DNA of 64,000 nt from Arthrobacter sp. zg-Y919 (GTDB lineage: Bacteria; Actinomycetota; Actinomycetes; Actinomycetales; Micrococcaceae), in contig NZ_CP126242.1 in NCBI RefSeq assembly GCF_030142045.1, forward strand, positions 2,232,001 to 2,296,000. Reading direction: 5' to 3'. The translations under genes and the position numbers were made by a program. The notes under the pieces are model-generated. The model saw only the letters and a list, made by a program, of their open reading frames with translations, was not told the DNA's origin and did not search any database. Below, in pieces: positions 1 to 8,646 of the stretch (positions are counted from its first letter, which is position 1; the number at the start of each line of letters is the position of its first letter).

Positions 1-221
1 ACACTTCCTACACGGATATCGAGTATCGTGCCGGAGACGTCCTGATGTTCGGCCGCGAATCGGTCGGGCTGTCGGACGAGGTGAAGAAGGACCCGCATGT
101 CACCGCCCGGGTCCGGCTGCCCATGCTGCCGACCCTACGCTCACTGAATCTTGCAAACTCCGCCTCCATAGCCGTTTACGAAGCCTGGCGCCAGCACGGC
201 TTCGCCGGTGCCCAGCTCTAG
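1..221 (+). CDS. trmL: tRNA (cytidine/uridine-34-2'-O)-methyltransferase TrmL, C-terminal part
   Basis: The window opens inside this gene, read in frame 3 and ending with TAG at 219-221. The visible 72 residues contain FGRESVGLSDEV and RVRLPMLPTLRSLNLANSAS, the second and third conserved motifs of SPOUT (SpoU/TrmH) methyltransferases, which form the C-terminal trefoil knot that binds S-adenosylmethionine. The wording of motif 3 followed by a short tail ending in EAWRQHG is what TrmL (YibK) proteins have. TrmL methylates the ribose of the wobble base of certain leucine tRNAs. The N-terminal half is missing because of the window edge. A different SpoU-family rRNA or tRNA methyltransferase remains possible but less likely. 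Confidence 0.82.
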   Translation, partial: TSYTDIEYRAGDVLMFGRESVGLSDEVKKDPHVTARVRLPMLPTLRSLNLANSASIAVYEAWRQHGFAGAQL

Positions 222-236
222 CGAAGGACACTTCCC

Positions 237-1037
237 ATGCCTGAACTCCACATCGGCAACGCGTTCGACGACGGCGCCGCCGACTTTGAGCGGCTCGCGC
301 CCTCGCTCTGGAATCCCATGGGAAATGCGCTCGTCGCCGCAGCGGACATCACGCTCGGCGACCGGGTCCTGGACGCAGGCTGCGGCAGCGGAGCCACCAC
401 CATCCCGGCCGCGCAGTTCGCCGGTCCGGACGGCGTCGTCGACGGGGTGGACCTCAGTGCAGGGATGCTGGCCCTGGCCCAGGCCAAGGCAGACACCCTT
501 GCACTCAACAATGTCCACCTTGCGCAGGCCGATATCGGATCCTGGCACGCAGATGCGCCCTACGACGCCGTGGTCTGCGCCTACTCCCTGTTCTTCCTTC
601 CGGACATGGATGCCGGAGCCGCACATCTGGTGTCACTGCTCCGCAGCGGCGGGCGCTTCGCCCTCAGCACGTGGGCCGAAGGATCCTGGGAGCCCTTTAG
701 GGAACTGCTGTGGAAAGCCTGCCTGCAGGAACGGCCCGATCTCGAGGCCCTTCCCCAGTCCGGAGCGGAGAACGCGCAGCGGCTTCAGACCCCTGAAAGG
801 GTCACGTCATGGCTCGAATCCCTCGGGCTGACGGACATCACCGTGGCTGCTACGCCCGGACAGGTCCAGCTCAATCCGTCCCTCGCCTGGTCACTGGTGC
901 TCGGCGGCGGTTACCGCATGCTGCTGCCCCGGGACCCTGACGCATTGGAGCGGGTCCGGACGGCGTTCCTCGCAGAACTCGGCGAGGACTTCGCGCTCAA
1001 CACCGACACGCTGATCGCCACGGCGGTCCGCCCGTAG
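237..1037 (+). CDS. class I SAM-dependent methyltransferase, substrate unknown
   Basis: A 266-residue protein with the class I methyltransferase fold. Motif I, VLDAGCGSG, lies at about residues 44-52 and binds the methionine moiety of SAM. GVDLSAGML follows as the acidic post-II strand, and DAVVCAYSLFFLPD is the motif IV strand. The pattern fits the UbiE/Methyltransf_11 group, which methylates small molecules, but nothing visible identifies the substrate. The ATG at 237 is preceded by GAAGGA at a good distance. It starts 15 bases after the TrmL stop, so the two are probably co-transcribed. The C-terminal 80 residues are less conserved and likely form the substrate cap. Confidence 0.85.
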   Translation: MPELHIGNAFDDGAADFERLAPSLWNPMGNALVAAADITLGDRVLDAGCGSGATTIPAAQFAGPDGVVDGVDLSAGMLALAQAKADTLALNNVHLAQADIGSWHADAPYDAVVCAYSLFFLPDMDAGAAHLVSLLRSGGRFALSTWAEGSWEPFRELLWKACLQERPDLEALPQSGAENAQRLQTPERVTSWLESLGLTDITVAATPGQVQLNPSLAWSLVLGGGYRMLLPRDPDALERVRTAFLAELGEDFALNTDTLIATAVRP

Positions 1038-1083
1038 CCTGCCGCCCGCGGGCCCCGGGCAGGAACGGCGGCTGCTGTAACCG

Positions 1084-1827
1084 TCAGAACCCGGCGATGG
1101 TCTCGGGAGTGTTCACGCCAACGGCGTGGAAGGCTTCCGCGCTGGCACCCTCAGGCAGGCCGTGGCGGCGGGCGTTGTCCTGCAGGAACCGGCGCACTGA
1201 AGCGTCCATGCCCTCAATGTCCGGATGCTGGCTGGCGTGGACACGGATGGCCGCCAGTTTGACGTCCACGGTGGAGCTGACATCAACTGCGGTGTTTTCC
1301 CGCCCGCGCGGCGCACCGTAAAACCACAGCCAGGGCACCTTGTACGCCTGGAGTCCGCGCTCCGCGAGTTCGGGATAGGCAAAGGGATTCTCGGCCGCCG
1401 GATAGACCGCCCGGGTGACAATTTCGCCGCAGGCCAGATGGTCGGGATGGCTTGCCTGGAGCCGGTCCCAGTTCCGCTCGGGGTGCATGGACAGCACGAC
1501 GTCGGGACGTACCCGGCGGATCTGCTCCACCACCTGGGCGATCACCGCGTGGGTGGCCTCCAGATAGCCGTCGCGCTCCCCCAGGAAGACGACGTCGCGC
1601 ACGCCTACCTGCCGGGCGGCCTCCCACTGCTCCCCGCTGCGCACGGCGCTGACGCTGGAACGGTCAGCGGGATCGAACCCGCCGGCGTCGCCGGACGTCA
1701 TGATGCAGTAGGTGATTTCGGTGCCTTCACGGGCCCAGCGCGCCAACGTGCCGGCCGCACCGAAGTCGATGTCATCCGGATGCGCGGCGAAAGCCAGGGC
1801 CCGGGCGGGAGCCGACGTCGGGAACAT
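1084..1827 (-). CDS. PIG-L family deacetylase (LmbE-like)
   Basis: A 247-residue zinc-dependent N-deacetylase of the LmbE/PIG-L family. It carries the metal motif AHPDD near the N-terminus and the second motif HPDH in the centre (QASHPDHLACG), which together supply the usual zinc ligands. Family members remove acetyl groups from N-acetylglucosaminyl substrates, for example in mycothiol or bacillithiol synthesis, or cleave mycothiol conjugates. The substrate here cannot be told. I chose the ATG at 1827 rather than a codon further upstream because it sits one base after the etfA stop (TGA-C-ATG), which indicates translational coupling, and because homology begins there. It is the last gene of the etfB-etfA operon. 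Confidence 0.82.
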   Translation of the reverse strand: MFPTSAPARALAFAAHPDDIDFGAAGTLARWAREGTEITYCIMTSGDAGGFDPADRSSVSAVRSGEQWEAARQVGVRDVVFLGERDGYLEATHAVIAQVVEQIRRVRPDVVLSMHPERNWDRLQASHPDHLACGEIVTRAVYPAAENPFAYPELAERGLQAYKVPWLWFYGAPRGRENTAVDVSSTVDVKLAAIRVHASQHPDIEGMDASVRRFLQDNARRHGLPEGASAEAFHAVGVNTPETIAGF

Positions 1828-1828
1828 G

Positions 1829-2773
1829 TCAGGCCCTGCGCTTCCGGATCTCTTCGGCGGCCTGGGGCAGCACGGAAAACACGTCGCCCACAATGCCGAA
1901 GTCGGCGATCTCGAACACCGGCGCGTCTGCGTCCTTGTTCACCGCAACGATGACCTTGGCGGTCTGCATACCGGCCTTCTGCTGGATGGCTCCAGAAATA
2001 CCCGCGGAGATGTACAGCTGCGGGGAGACCGTCTTTCCGGTCTGTCCCACCTGGGCGGAATGCTCGATCCAGCCGGCGTCCGTGGCAGCACGCGACGCTC
2101 CCACCGCTCCGCCGAGCAGATCTGCCAGTTCCTCCACGGGGCCGAAGTCGCCGTCCATGCCGCGTCCGCCGGCAACGATCACCCGTGCTTCGGCCAGCTC
2201 GGGGCGGCCGCTTACGCGCTTGCCGGAGCGGCCGGTGACCCGGGCTGCCGGACCGGCTGCCGAGAGCGGCACCTCGACCCGCTCAAGGGAGGTGGCCGGG
2301 ACCTCCGGTGCGGGTTCAACACTGTTGGCCTTAACCGTGATGATGGGCGTCCCGGTCCGCACCCGGCACGTCGAGGTGTAGGACCCGGCGAGGACGGATT
2401 TAGTGACGGCAAGGTCAGGTGCCACCGCAACGGCGTCGGTAATGACCCCGGAGCCGAGCTTGATTCCGGCGCGGGCGGCAATCTCCCGGTCCTCGAAGGA
2501 ATTGCCGAGCAGGATGGCGGCCGGCTGCTCAGCGTTCGCGGCGTCCGCCAGGAACGCGGCCTTCGCGGCGACCAGGACGGTATCCAGCTCTCCGGCCGGC
2601 TCGTAGACTTTCACCGCACCGTTGGCGGCGAGCGCCTCCAACATGGCCGGCTCGGCGCGGTGCGCAGCGGCGACCACAGGTTCGCCCACCGTGCGGGCGA
2701 GGGTCAGCAGTTCACGGGCAGCCCGCGGCAGGGGCAGGGCTGGAACATCAAGAAAAACCAGGACGGACGCCAT
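1829..2773 (-). CDS. etfA: electron transfer flavoprotein subunit alpha
   Basis: A 314-residue FAD-binding subunit of the electron transfer flavoprotein, which passes electrons from acyl-CoA and other dehydrogenases to the respiratory chain. The C-terminal FAD domain is clear: GRGMDGDFGPVEELADLLGG, then SRAATDAGW, VGQTGKTVSPQLYI and ISGAIQQKAGM, ending with the ADFGIVGD segment. The N-terminal half is the Rossmann-like domain shared with EtfB. It lies 59 bases downstream of etfB; this gap holds a perfect 16-base palindrome (2801-2816, GGCGCC-TGCA-GGCGCC) that may tune downstream expression. No ETF-quinone oxidoreductase or dehydrogenase gene is in view, so the electron partners must be elsewhere. 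Confidence 0.95.
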   Translation of the reverse strand: MASVLVFLDVPALPLPRAARELLTLARTVGEPVVAAAHRAEPAMLEALAANGAVKVYEPAGELDTVLVAAKAAFLADAANAEQPAAILLGNSFEDREIAARAGIKLGSGVITDAVAVAPDLAVTKSVLAGSYTSTCRVRTGTPIITVKANSVEPAPEVPATSLERVEVPLSAAGPAARVTGRSGKRVSGRPELAEARVIVAGGRGMDGDFGPVEELADLLGGAVGASRAATDAGWIEHSAQVGQTGKTVSPQLYISAGISGAIQQKAGMQTAKVIVAVNKDADAPVFEIADFGIVGDVFSVLPQAAEEIRKRRA

Positions 2774-2832
2774 GATGCGCTCCTTTGGGACGTAGGCGGG
2801 GGCGCCTGCAGGCGCCGGTTCAATGCAGGAAG

Positions 2833-3672
2833 TTAGATCAGTTTCTGCGCGGCGAGGTACTCCACCAGCTGCACGCCTGCGGTCCCGTCATCGGTGATGA
2901 TGGTTCCCTGCGAGCGCGGCGGGCGGGGAGCCGAAGCCGCTACCGCCGTCCAGGCACCGTCGAAGCCCACCTGTGCAGGGTCCACCCCGATCTCGGCGAG
3001 CGTCAGTACGGTGACGGGCTTCTTCTTGGCTGCCATGATGCCCTTGAAGTTCGGGTAGCGCGGGCTGTTGGCCTGGTCCGTGACCGAAACCAGGGCCGGC
3101 AGCGGTGCCTCCACGGTCTCGGTAAAGGAGTCGCCGTCGCGGCGGGCCTTCACGACGGGCACGCCGTCGACGTCCGCCACGTCCAGCTCGGAAGCAAAGG
3201 TCACCTGTGCCAGCTGCAGCCGTTCGGCGAGCTGGGCCGGCACCAGGGAGGTTTCGCCGTCTGTGGAGGCCATCCCGGTGATGACCAGGTCCACCGGTCC
3301 CTGCGAATCGGCGATGGCCCGGACCGCGGCGGCAAGGGCCAGCGAAGTGCCGGCGGCATCGGAGCCCGCCAGGGCGTCGTCGTTCAGGTGCACGCCCGCG
3401 TAGGCGCCGATCTGCAGGGACTTCTTCACCGCGTTGACTGCCGCCGCCGGGCCCATGGCCAGCGCGGTGACCCGGTTTCCCGCAGCCTCCCCGCCGCGGG
3501 CCTCGGCCAGCTGCAGCGCCGCTTCGAGGGCGTACTCGTCCAGTTCCGAAAGGATGCTCTCAGCACGGTTCAGGGTGTGCCCCGGCCCGGTGAGGTGCCG
3601 GTCAAACTGCGCGTCGGGGACATGCTTGACCAAGACGACGATGTTCAGCGGATGGGTGGCTGACTCCTGCAT
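2833..3672 (-). CDS. etfB: electron transfer flavoprotein subunit beta
   Basis: The 279-residue AMP-binding beta subunit, partner of the downstream EtfA. Typical elements are the start NIVVLVKHVPD, NRAESILSELDEYALEAAL, and the signature DLVITGMASTDGETSLVPAQLAERL, which lines the AMP and recognition-loop side. The length is slightly above the 255-265 residues usual for the family, mainly from a small N-terminal extension. The ATG at 3672 has a GGAAAGG ribosome site about 8 bases upstream. First gene of the etfB-etfA-deacetylase operon. In actinobacteria this pair usually serves fatty-acid beta-oxidation; that role is inferred from the family, not from the neighbours. Confidence 0.95.
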   Translation of the reverse strand: MQESATHPLNIVVLVKHVPDAQFDRHLTGPGHTLNRAESILSELDEYALEAALQLAEARGGEAAGNRVTALAMGPAAAVNAVKKSLQIGAYAGVHLNDDALAGSDAAGTSLALAAAVRAIADSQGPVDLVITGMASTDGETSLVPAQLAERLQLAQVTFASELDVADVDGVPVVKARRDGDSFTETVEAPLPALVSVTDQANSPRYPNFKGIMAAKKKPVTVLTLAEIGVDPAQVGFDGAWTAVAASAPRPPRSQGTIITDDGTAGVQLVEYLAAQKLI

Positions 3673-3792
3673 TCCGGCCTTTCCGGTAGGAAAATCGGTT
3701 CCCGGCGGCCGGGAAATCCTCCCGCCGACGCCCCCCGCCTGTGGGCGGTGCGTTTAAAGCTAATCACACACTGGCCGGGGTTTCCCTTCACC

Positions 3793-3840
3793 AAACAGAA
3801 GGGCCGCCGCCCGGTGCTCCGGGAGGCGGCCCTTCTGTTT
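3793..3840 (-). terminator. hairpin terminator downstream of the HtrA-like gene
   Basis: A perfect 16-base-pair stem (3793-3808 with 3825-3840) around a 16-base loop that has its own CCGG pairing. The arms end in AAACAGAAGG/CCTTCTGTTT, so a short T-run follows in both directions. It sits just past the stop of the minus-strand protease gene and upstream of etfB, so its natural use is ending the protease transcript. Confidence 0.85.
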
Positions 3841-3871
3841 GCGTTCAACGCGGCCGGTGAAACGGACACTC

Positions 3872-5281
3872 TTACTGCTTGGCGGAATCCCCGAGCGTAA
3901 CGTCCGTCGTGTCGGCGTTGCCGCCGCGCGTGTAATCGACGGTGGCCTTGCCGCCGGCCGGCTGCATGCGGATCGCGGCGGTCAGTGACTGGGCATCGGT
4001 CACTGGAATGCCGTTCACCGACGTCACGACGTCCCCCTTGCGCAGGCCCGCCTTCTCGCCCGGCGATCCGGACACCACGTCGGCGACTTCGGCGCCCACG
4101 GTGAAGGACGACGACGATTCGGACGCGGTTGCCGGCGTCACGGAGACACCCAGGTAGCCGTGGGTGGCGGATCCGTTGGCGATGATCTCCTCGGCGACCC
4201 GCTCCGCATACGTCATCGGGACGGCGAACCCGACGCCGATGTTTCCGCTGTCCTCGCCTGCGGCACCCGAGGCGGCCGAAGCGATGGCAACGTTCACGCC
4301 GATGACCTCGCCGTCAGAGTTGACCAGCGCGCCGCCGGAGTTGCCGTGGTTGATGGCGGCGTCGGTCTGGATGACGTTGAGGAAGATCGAGCTCTCCGCG
4401 GAGCTCTGCTCCTGCGACTGTCCATCCGGCGGAGCGAAACGGAAGCCGAAGCCGTTGTCTTCCGGTTCGTCCGAGCTCTCGGATTCCTCCGGGGCGGCCG
4501 AGGACTGGACACTGATGGTGCGGTTCAGCGTGGAGACGATACCGTCCGTGACGGTACCTGCCAGGCCAAGCGGCGCACCGATGGCGATCACGGTGTCACC
4601 GACGTTCAGTTTTCCGGAATCCCCCAGGGCGGCCGGCGTCAGGTCGGAGGCATCCACCTTAATGACCGCTAGGTCGGATACGGGGTCCGTGCCGACGATG
4701 GTGGCGGTCAGGACCCGTCCGTCGGACGTCTGGACTTCGACCACGGGATCGCCGGCGGTCCCGCCCAGCGTCACCACGTGGGTATTGGTGAGGATATGCC
4801 CGTCATCGTCCAGGATGATCCCTGACCCGGTGCCGGTGCTGCCGGAGGCGGCCACTTCGATGGTGACCACGCTCGGTGAAGCCTTCACGGCCGCCGCAGT
4901 GACGGCATTGACGCTGTCCTTGTCGTTGACAACGACAGTCTCGGACCGGCCGGACTGGCCGGCAGTGTTGTTGCTGTCCATCAACGCGTCGGCTCCGACC
5001 GCCACCCCGCCGCCGAGCAGCCCGGCAAGCAGCATGCCGGTGACCAGGGTTCCGGCTCCGAACTTCTTTGCCCGGGACTCGCCGGCCGGTGCGGCACCGG
5101 CCGGGCTGGAGAAGGCGCTGCCCTGGGATCCGTAGGGCCCGTAGGTTCCCCCGGGTGCGGCAGTGCCGTATCCGGCGCCCGACTGTCCCTCTGTGGACCC
5201 CGTGTATGACGACGGCGGCGTCGCCGGCCGGGGAGGCAGCGGGCGCTCCGGTACGTCATGCCCGCCGTGTTGCTCAGTCAT
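3872..5281 (-). CDS. membrane-anchored S1C serine protease with PDZ domain (HtrA/DegP-like)
   Basis: A 469-residue HtrA-type protease. Residues 1-78 are a cytoplasmic Gly/Pro/Tyr-rich tail. A transmembrane helix follows at about 84-101, placing the protease outside the membrane. The trypsin-like domain shows all three catalytic motifs: TNTHVV (His), SDLAVIKVDA (Asp) and HGNSGGALV (Ser). An acidic insertion rich in Glu and Ser lies between Asp and Ser. A single PDZ domain occupies roughly the last 95 residues (TVGAEVADVVSGSPGEKAGL). Such proteins degrade or sense misfolded exported proteins. In M. tuberculosis an htrA gene lies inside the sigE locus; here it stands alone, about 55 kb from sigE. 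A GAAAGGA ribosome site precedes the ATG. Confidence 0.92.
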   Translation of the reverse strand: MTEQHGGHDVPERPLPPRPATPPSSYTGSTEGQSGAGYGTAAPGGTYGPYGSQGSAFSSPAGAAPAGESRAKKFGAGTLVTGMLLAGLLGGGVAVGADALMDSNNTAGQSGRSETVVVNDKDSVNAVTAAAVKASPSVVTIEVAASGSTGTGSGIILDDDGHILTNTHVVTLGGTAGDPVVEVQTSDGRVLTATIVGTDPVSDLAVIKVDASDLTPAALGDSGKLNVGDTVIAIGAPLGLAGTVTDGIVSTLNRTISVQSSAAPEESESSDEPEDNGFGFRFAPPDGQSQEQSSAESSIFLNVIQTDAAINHGNSGGALVNSDGEVIGVNVAIASAASGAAGEDSGNIGVGFAVPMTYAERVAEEIIANGSATHGYLGVSVTPATASESSSSFTVGAEVADVVSGSPGEKAGLRKGDVVTSVNGIPVTDAQSLTAAIRMQPAGGKATVDYTRGGNADTTDVTLGDSAKQ

Positions 5282-5624
5282 GTGGGTTGTCCTTTCAAGG
5301 TTCGGTTACCCATGGTGTAGCCACAACATTGTTGTAACCACTATGACAGCGTCGGCTGGGACATTCGGGGACGAATGCTGGATGTCCGCTGTGAAAATCC
5401 CGGACGCCGCGGCCCAGGGTGACCGTTCGCGGGATTCAGTAAAAGCGCAGGTCAGAAGAGCATTGCGGCCCTCCCCCGGGTGGACCCGCCGCCCGGACCC
5501 GGTGGACGGGGCATGGGGCGGCCCATAGAATCGGTACCAAGGTCCGGGGGGCCCCATCTGCACCCCTCCCCTGCGGTACCGAGCACCGAGCACCGAACGA
5601 GATAAATAACCAAAGGAAAAGTTT
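5282..5624. other. 343-base intergenic region between divergent htrA-like and TPM genes
   Basis: This stretch separates two divergently read genes and holds no credible coding frame. On the left it contains the inverted repeats described separately. On the right, TGGACG at 5503-5508, a 17-base spacer and TAGAAT at 5526-5531 make a plausible sigma-A type promoter for the plus-strand TPM gene. It would give a leader of about 85 bases that includes a duplicated CGAGCAC (5580-5593) and the ribosome site AAAGGAAAAG. The middle part (5345-5500) shows nothing I recognise. Confidence 0.4.
5304..5339. promoter_or_regulatory. nested inverted repeats upstream of the HtrA-like gene
   Basis: Two inverted repeats overlap 23-58 bases upstream of the protease start codon. 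The outer arms are GGTTAC (5304-5309) and GTAACC (5334-5339). Inside lies ACAACA-T-TGTTGT (5323-5335), a perfect 6-1-6 palindrome. Symmetric sites in this position are typical repressor or activator operators. No regulator can be named, and a chance match cannot be excluded. Confidence 0.4.
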
Positions 5625-7745
5625 ATGCGGTCACGGAACAGCTGGGCGGCCGTACTCGGCCTGAGTGCAGTTACGGTCCTGCTCCCGGCCGCTGCCGTTG
5701 CCGGACCCGCGGATGCGGCCGCTGCCGGGCGCACCGGAGCCGCACTGGTCCCTGCGGCGGTCAACGTTCCTGCCGAATCTCCGGTCCGGATTCCACCGGG
5801 CGAGTACGTCGTAGACCCCGCCGATGTTCTCGGCAGCGATGCTTCCGAGGTGGAAGAGGCGATTTCCGAGGTACAGCGGAACAGCGGCTACACGCTCTAC
5901 GTCGTGTATGTGGATTCCTTCACGAATCCGTCAGACCCCGCCGCCTGGTCTGAACAGGTAGTCCGCGGCAAGGGTATGGGCAGCAAGGAAGCCCTCCTGA
6001 GTATCGCCACCGAGGACCGCAAGATCCAGGTTTCCACCGGGGACCAGAGTGTCCTGAACCAGACCCGCCGCAACGCCATCCTCGCGGCGGCCACCGACCC
6101 GCTGCTGGGTTCGCAGGACATCACCTCCGCCCAGTGGGCAAATAGTGCGGTGAATGCCGCGGAGTCGCTGGAAGACATCGCCCGGGGCGGTGAAGGGGAA
6201 GTCGCCGCAGCCGAAGAAGCGGGCGGAGCCGACGTCGCTCCCCTGGTGGTCGGCGGCGTCGTCGTTGCGGGTGGACTGGGTACTGCCCTGCTGATCCGCA
6301 GCCGGCGGCGCAAGTCGGCAGCAGCCGTACCCGTGCAGCAGCAGGGGCCGGCGGAACCAGTGGATCCGCTGGACACCATGAGTGTGCCGGACCTCCGCAA
6401 GCGGGCAGGAAGCCTGTTGGTGGCCGCCGATGATGCGATCAAGTCCAGCGAACAGGAACTGGGTTTCGCCATGGCTGCCTACGGCGAGGGCGCGGTCACC
6501 ACCTTCTCCGACGACCTCGCCGCCGCACGGGCGCACATGGGCGAGTCGTTCAAGCTGCAGCAGCAGCTCGACGACCACATCCCGGACACGGAACAGCAGC
6601 AGCGCACCTGGCTGAAGGAAATCATCCGCCGGTGCGAGGCAGTGAACGAGTCGCTGCAGGCGCATAAGGAAGAGTTCGATTCCCTCCGGGAACTGGAGAA
6701 GAATGCACCGGCCGCCCTGTCGTCGGCCCAGGCGGCAGCGGAGGAGACCACTTCCCGCCTGAGCACCTCAGCCGCGACGTTGGATGCGCTGCGCTCACGT
6801 TACGCAGCCTCGGCTGTAAGCCAGGTCAGCGACAATATCGACCAGGCCCATGAGCGGCTGGCCTTCGTGTCCAGTGCCGCGGCAACGGCGAACGAAAAAC
6901 TGGCCGAAGGCGACACGTCATCCGCGGTGGTTTCCGTACGCGCCGCGGAAGAGTCGGTGCACCAGGCCAATGTCCTGCTCGATGCGATCGACAAGCGCAG
7001 CCAGGAGCTGGGCTCGGCACGGCAGGAACTGCAGCGTGCCGTGGCTGATGCCAATCAGGACCTGGCACAGGCGGGTGCCATTGCCGCCGGCGGCTCCACT
7101 CCCGGGCTCGCGGGGCCGGTGGCGGGGGTCCGCGCCGCACTGGACGCCGTGAAGCAGTCAACCTCCGCCGGCCCCATAGATCCGGTTGACCTGCTGCGCC
7201 GGCTGGAGACAGCCAACAGCCAGCTTGACGCTGCTTTGGAGGGGATCCGGGACCGTCAGGAGCAGGAGCGGCGGGCCCGCGATTCCCTGCAGCACGCCGT
7301 CATGGCCGCTCAGGCCCAGATTTCCGGCACGTCCGATTACATCAGGGCACGCCGCGGCGGTGTGGGCAGCGAGGCACGCACCCGCCTGGCCGAGGCCGAA
7401 CGGAACCTCCAGCAGGCCATCGCCATGCAGTCCGGCGATCCGGTGAGTGCCCTTGCCTACGCCCAGCAGGCCAATACGCTGGCAGCGCAGGCTGCGGAAA
7501 TGGCGCAGCAGGACGTTGACGGTTTCGGCGGCGGTGGTGGCTTCGGCGGAGGCGGATTCGGCGGCGGCGGCAACGGGCTGGGCGGCGCACTCCTCGGCGG
7601 TATCCTCATTGATTCGATCCTCCGCGGCGGCTCGCACGGCGGCGGATGGGGCGGCGGCGGATTCGGCGGTTTCGGTGGAGGCGGATTCGGCGGCGGCGGC
7701 GGGTTCGGCGGCGGCGGCTTCGGCTCGTCCGGTGGAAACTTCTAG
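5625..7745 (+). CDS. TPM-domain membrane protein with coiled coil and glycine-rich tail
   Basis: A 706-residue exported protein. Residues 1-33 are a signal peptide. Residues about 58-190 match the TPM (TLP18.3/Psb32/MOLO-1) domain, with VVDPADVLGSDASEVEEAI, TLYVVYVDSF and KIQVSTGDQ. A transmembrane helix at about 203-222 follows (PLVVGGVVVAGGLGTALLI). The next 400 residues are charged and Gln/Ala-rich and should form long cytoplasmic coiled coils. The last 70 residues are almost pure Gly-Phe-Gly repeats. TPM domains occur in photosystem-repair and envelope proteins; the bacterial role is unclear. The next gene encodes PspA, which suggests an envelope-stress function. The ribosome site AAAGGAAAAG precedes the ATG. 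Confidence 0.85.
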   Translation: MRSRNSWAAVLGLSAVTVLLPAAAVAGPADAAAAGRTGAALVPAAVNVPAESPVRIPPGEYVVDPADVLGSDASEVEEAISEVQRNSGYTLYVVYVDSFTNPSDPAAWSEQVVRGKGMGSKEALLSIATEDRKIQVSTGDQSVLNQTRRNAILAAATDPLLGSQDITSAQWANSAVNAAESLEDIARGGEGEVAAAEEAGGADVAPLVVGGVVVAGGLGTALLIRSRRRKSAAAVPVQQQGPAEPVDPLDTMSVPDLRKRAGSLLVAADDAIKSSEQELGFAMAAYGEGAVTTFSDDLAAARAHMGESFKLQQQLDDHIPDTEQQQRTWLKEIIRRCEAVNESLQAHKEEFDSLRELEKNAPAALSSAQAAAEETTSRLSTSAATLDALRSRYAASAVSQVSDNIDQAHERLAFVSSAAATANEKLAEGDTSSAVVSVRAAEESVHQANVLLDAIDKRSQELGSARQELQRAVADANQDLAQAGAIAAGGSTPGLAGPVAGVRAALDAVKQSTSAGPIDPVDLLRRLETANSQLDAALEGIRDRQEQERRARDSLQHAVMAAQAQISGTSDYIRARRGGVGSEARTRLAEAERNLQQAIAMQSGDPVSALAYAQQANTLAAQAAEMAQQDVDGFGGGGGFGGGGFGGGGNGLGGALLGGILIDSILRGGSHGGGWGGGGFGGFGGGGFGGGGGFGGGGFGSSGGNF

Positions 7746-7847
7746 CCTGCCCGGGTCAAAGGCGCAAAACTACACCAAGATGTACCCGTAACGTTTCATG
7801 GCGAACGCGGGATTTTTCCGAGCACAGCAGATTGAAAGGCAGACACC

Positions 7848-8585
7848 GTGGTTAAGCAGTCGATTTTCGGACGTATCACTCAATTGGCCAAGGCCAACAT
7901 CAACGCCATCCTCGACCAGGCCGAGGACCCGCAGAAGATGCTCGACCAGATGGTGTGGGATTACAGCAACAACATCGCCGAAGCCGAGAGCGCCGTCGCC
8001 CAGACCATCGGTAATCTCCGGATGCTCCAGGACGACTACAACGAGGACATCCAGAACGCCCAGAACTGGGGCAACAAGGCCCTGGCCGCTTCCCGCAAGG
8101 CTGACGAGTTCCGGGCTGCCGGCAACACCGCCGACGCCGAGAAGTTCGACAACCTCGCCAAGGTTGCCCTTCAGCGGCAGATTGCCTCCGAAAACGAAGC
8201 CAAGGGTGCGCAGCCGACGATCGCCTCCCAGGAGGAGATCGTTGAACGCCTCAAGACCGGACTGAACCAGATGAAGGGCAAGTTGGACCAGCTGACCAGC
8301 AAGCGCGATGAACTCATTGCCCGCGCCCGCAATGCCTCGGCCCAGACGCAGATGCACGATGCCATGAAGAGCATCGACGTTATGGACTCCACGTCCGAGG
8401 TTGGCCGCTTCGAAGAGAAGATCCGCCGCGAGGAAGCGCGCGTCCGCGGCGCCAACGAGCTGGCCTCGTCAAGCCTTGACGCCCAGTTCGAGTCCCTGGA
8501 GGATCTCGGCGAGCAGACCGAGGTGGAGGCGCGCCTGGCCGCTTTGAAGTCATCCGGCACGCAGCAGTCCGCCATCGAGGACTAA
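7848..8585 (+). CDS. PspA/IM30 family protein
   Basis: A 245-residue, almost wholly alpha-helical protein of the PspA/Vipp1 (IM30) family, which includes ESCRT-III-like membrane-repair proteins. It starts with VKQSIFGRITQLAKANINAILDQAEDPQKMLDQM, the characteristic amphipathic and first coiled-coil segment (only short parts needed for recognition: ILDQAEDPQKML). GTG is the start codon, 102 bases after the TPM gene, so the two may share a transcript. Length and helix pattern are usual for the family. PspA-like proteins bind stressed inner membranes and help keep the proton gradient. The pairing with a TPM protein that has coiled coils facing the cytoplasm suggests direct contact, which is inference. 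Confidence 0.92.
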   Translation: MVKQSIFGRITQLAKANINAILDQAEDPQKMLDQMVWDYSNNIAEAESAVAQTIGNLRMLQDDYNEDIQNAQNWGNKALAASRKADEFRAAGNTADAEKFDNLAKVALQRQIASENEAKGAQPTIASQEEIVERLKTGLNQMKGKLDQLTSKRDELIARARNASAQTQMHDAMKSIDVMDSTSEVGRFEEKIRREEARVRGANELASSSLDAQFESLEDLGEQTEVEARLAALKSSGTQQSAIED

Positions 8586-8606
8586 CCGCTCCACTTCCGT
8601 ACAGCA

Positions 8607-8639
8607 GAAGGGCGGGCACCGTTACGGCGCCCGCCCTTC
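8607..8639 (+). terminator. hairpin terminator after pspA
   Basis: An 11-base-pair GC-rich stem, GAAGGGCGGGC paired with GCCCGCCCTTC, around an 11-base loop. It starts 22 bases after the PspA stop and lies in front of the convergent membrane-protein gene. The T-run is weak (CTTCC), so termination efficiency is uncertain. Confidence 0.7.
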
Positions 8640-8646
8640 CGCTGTC

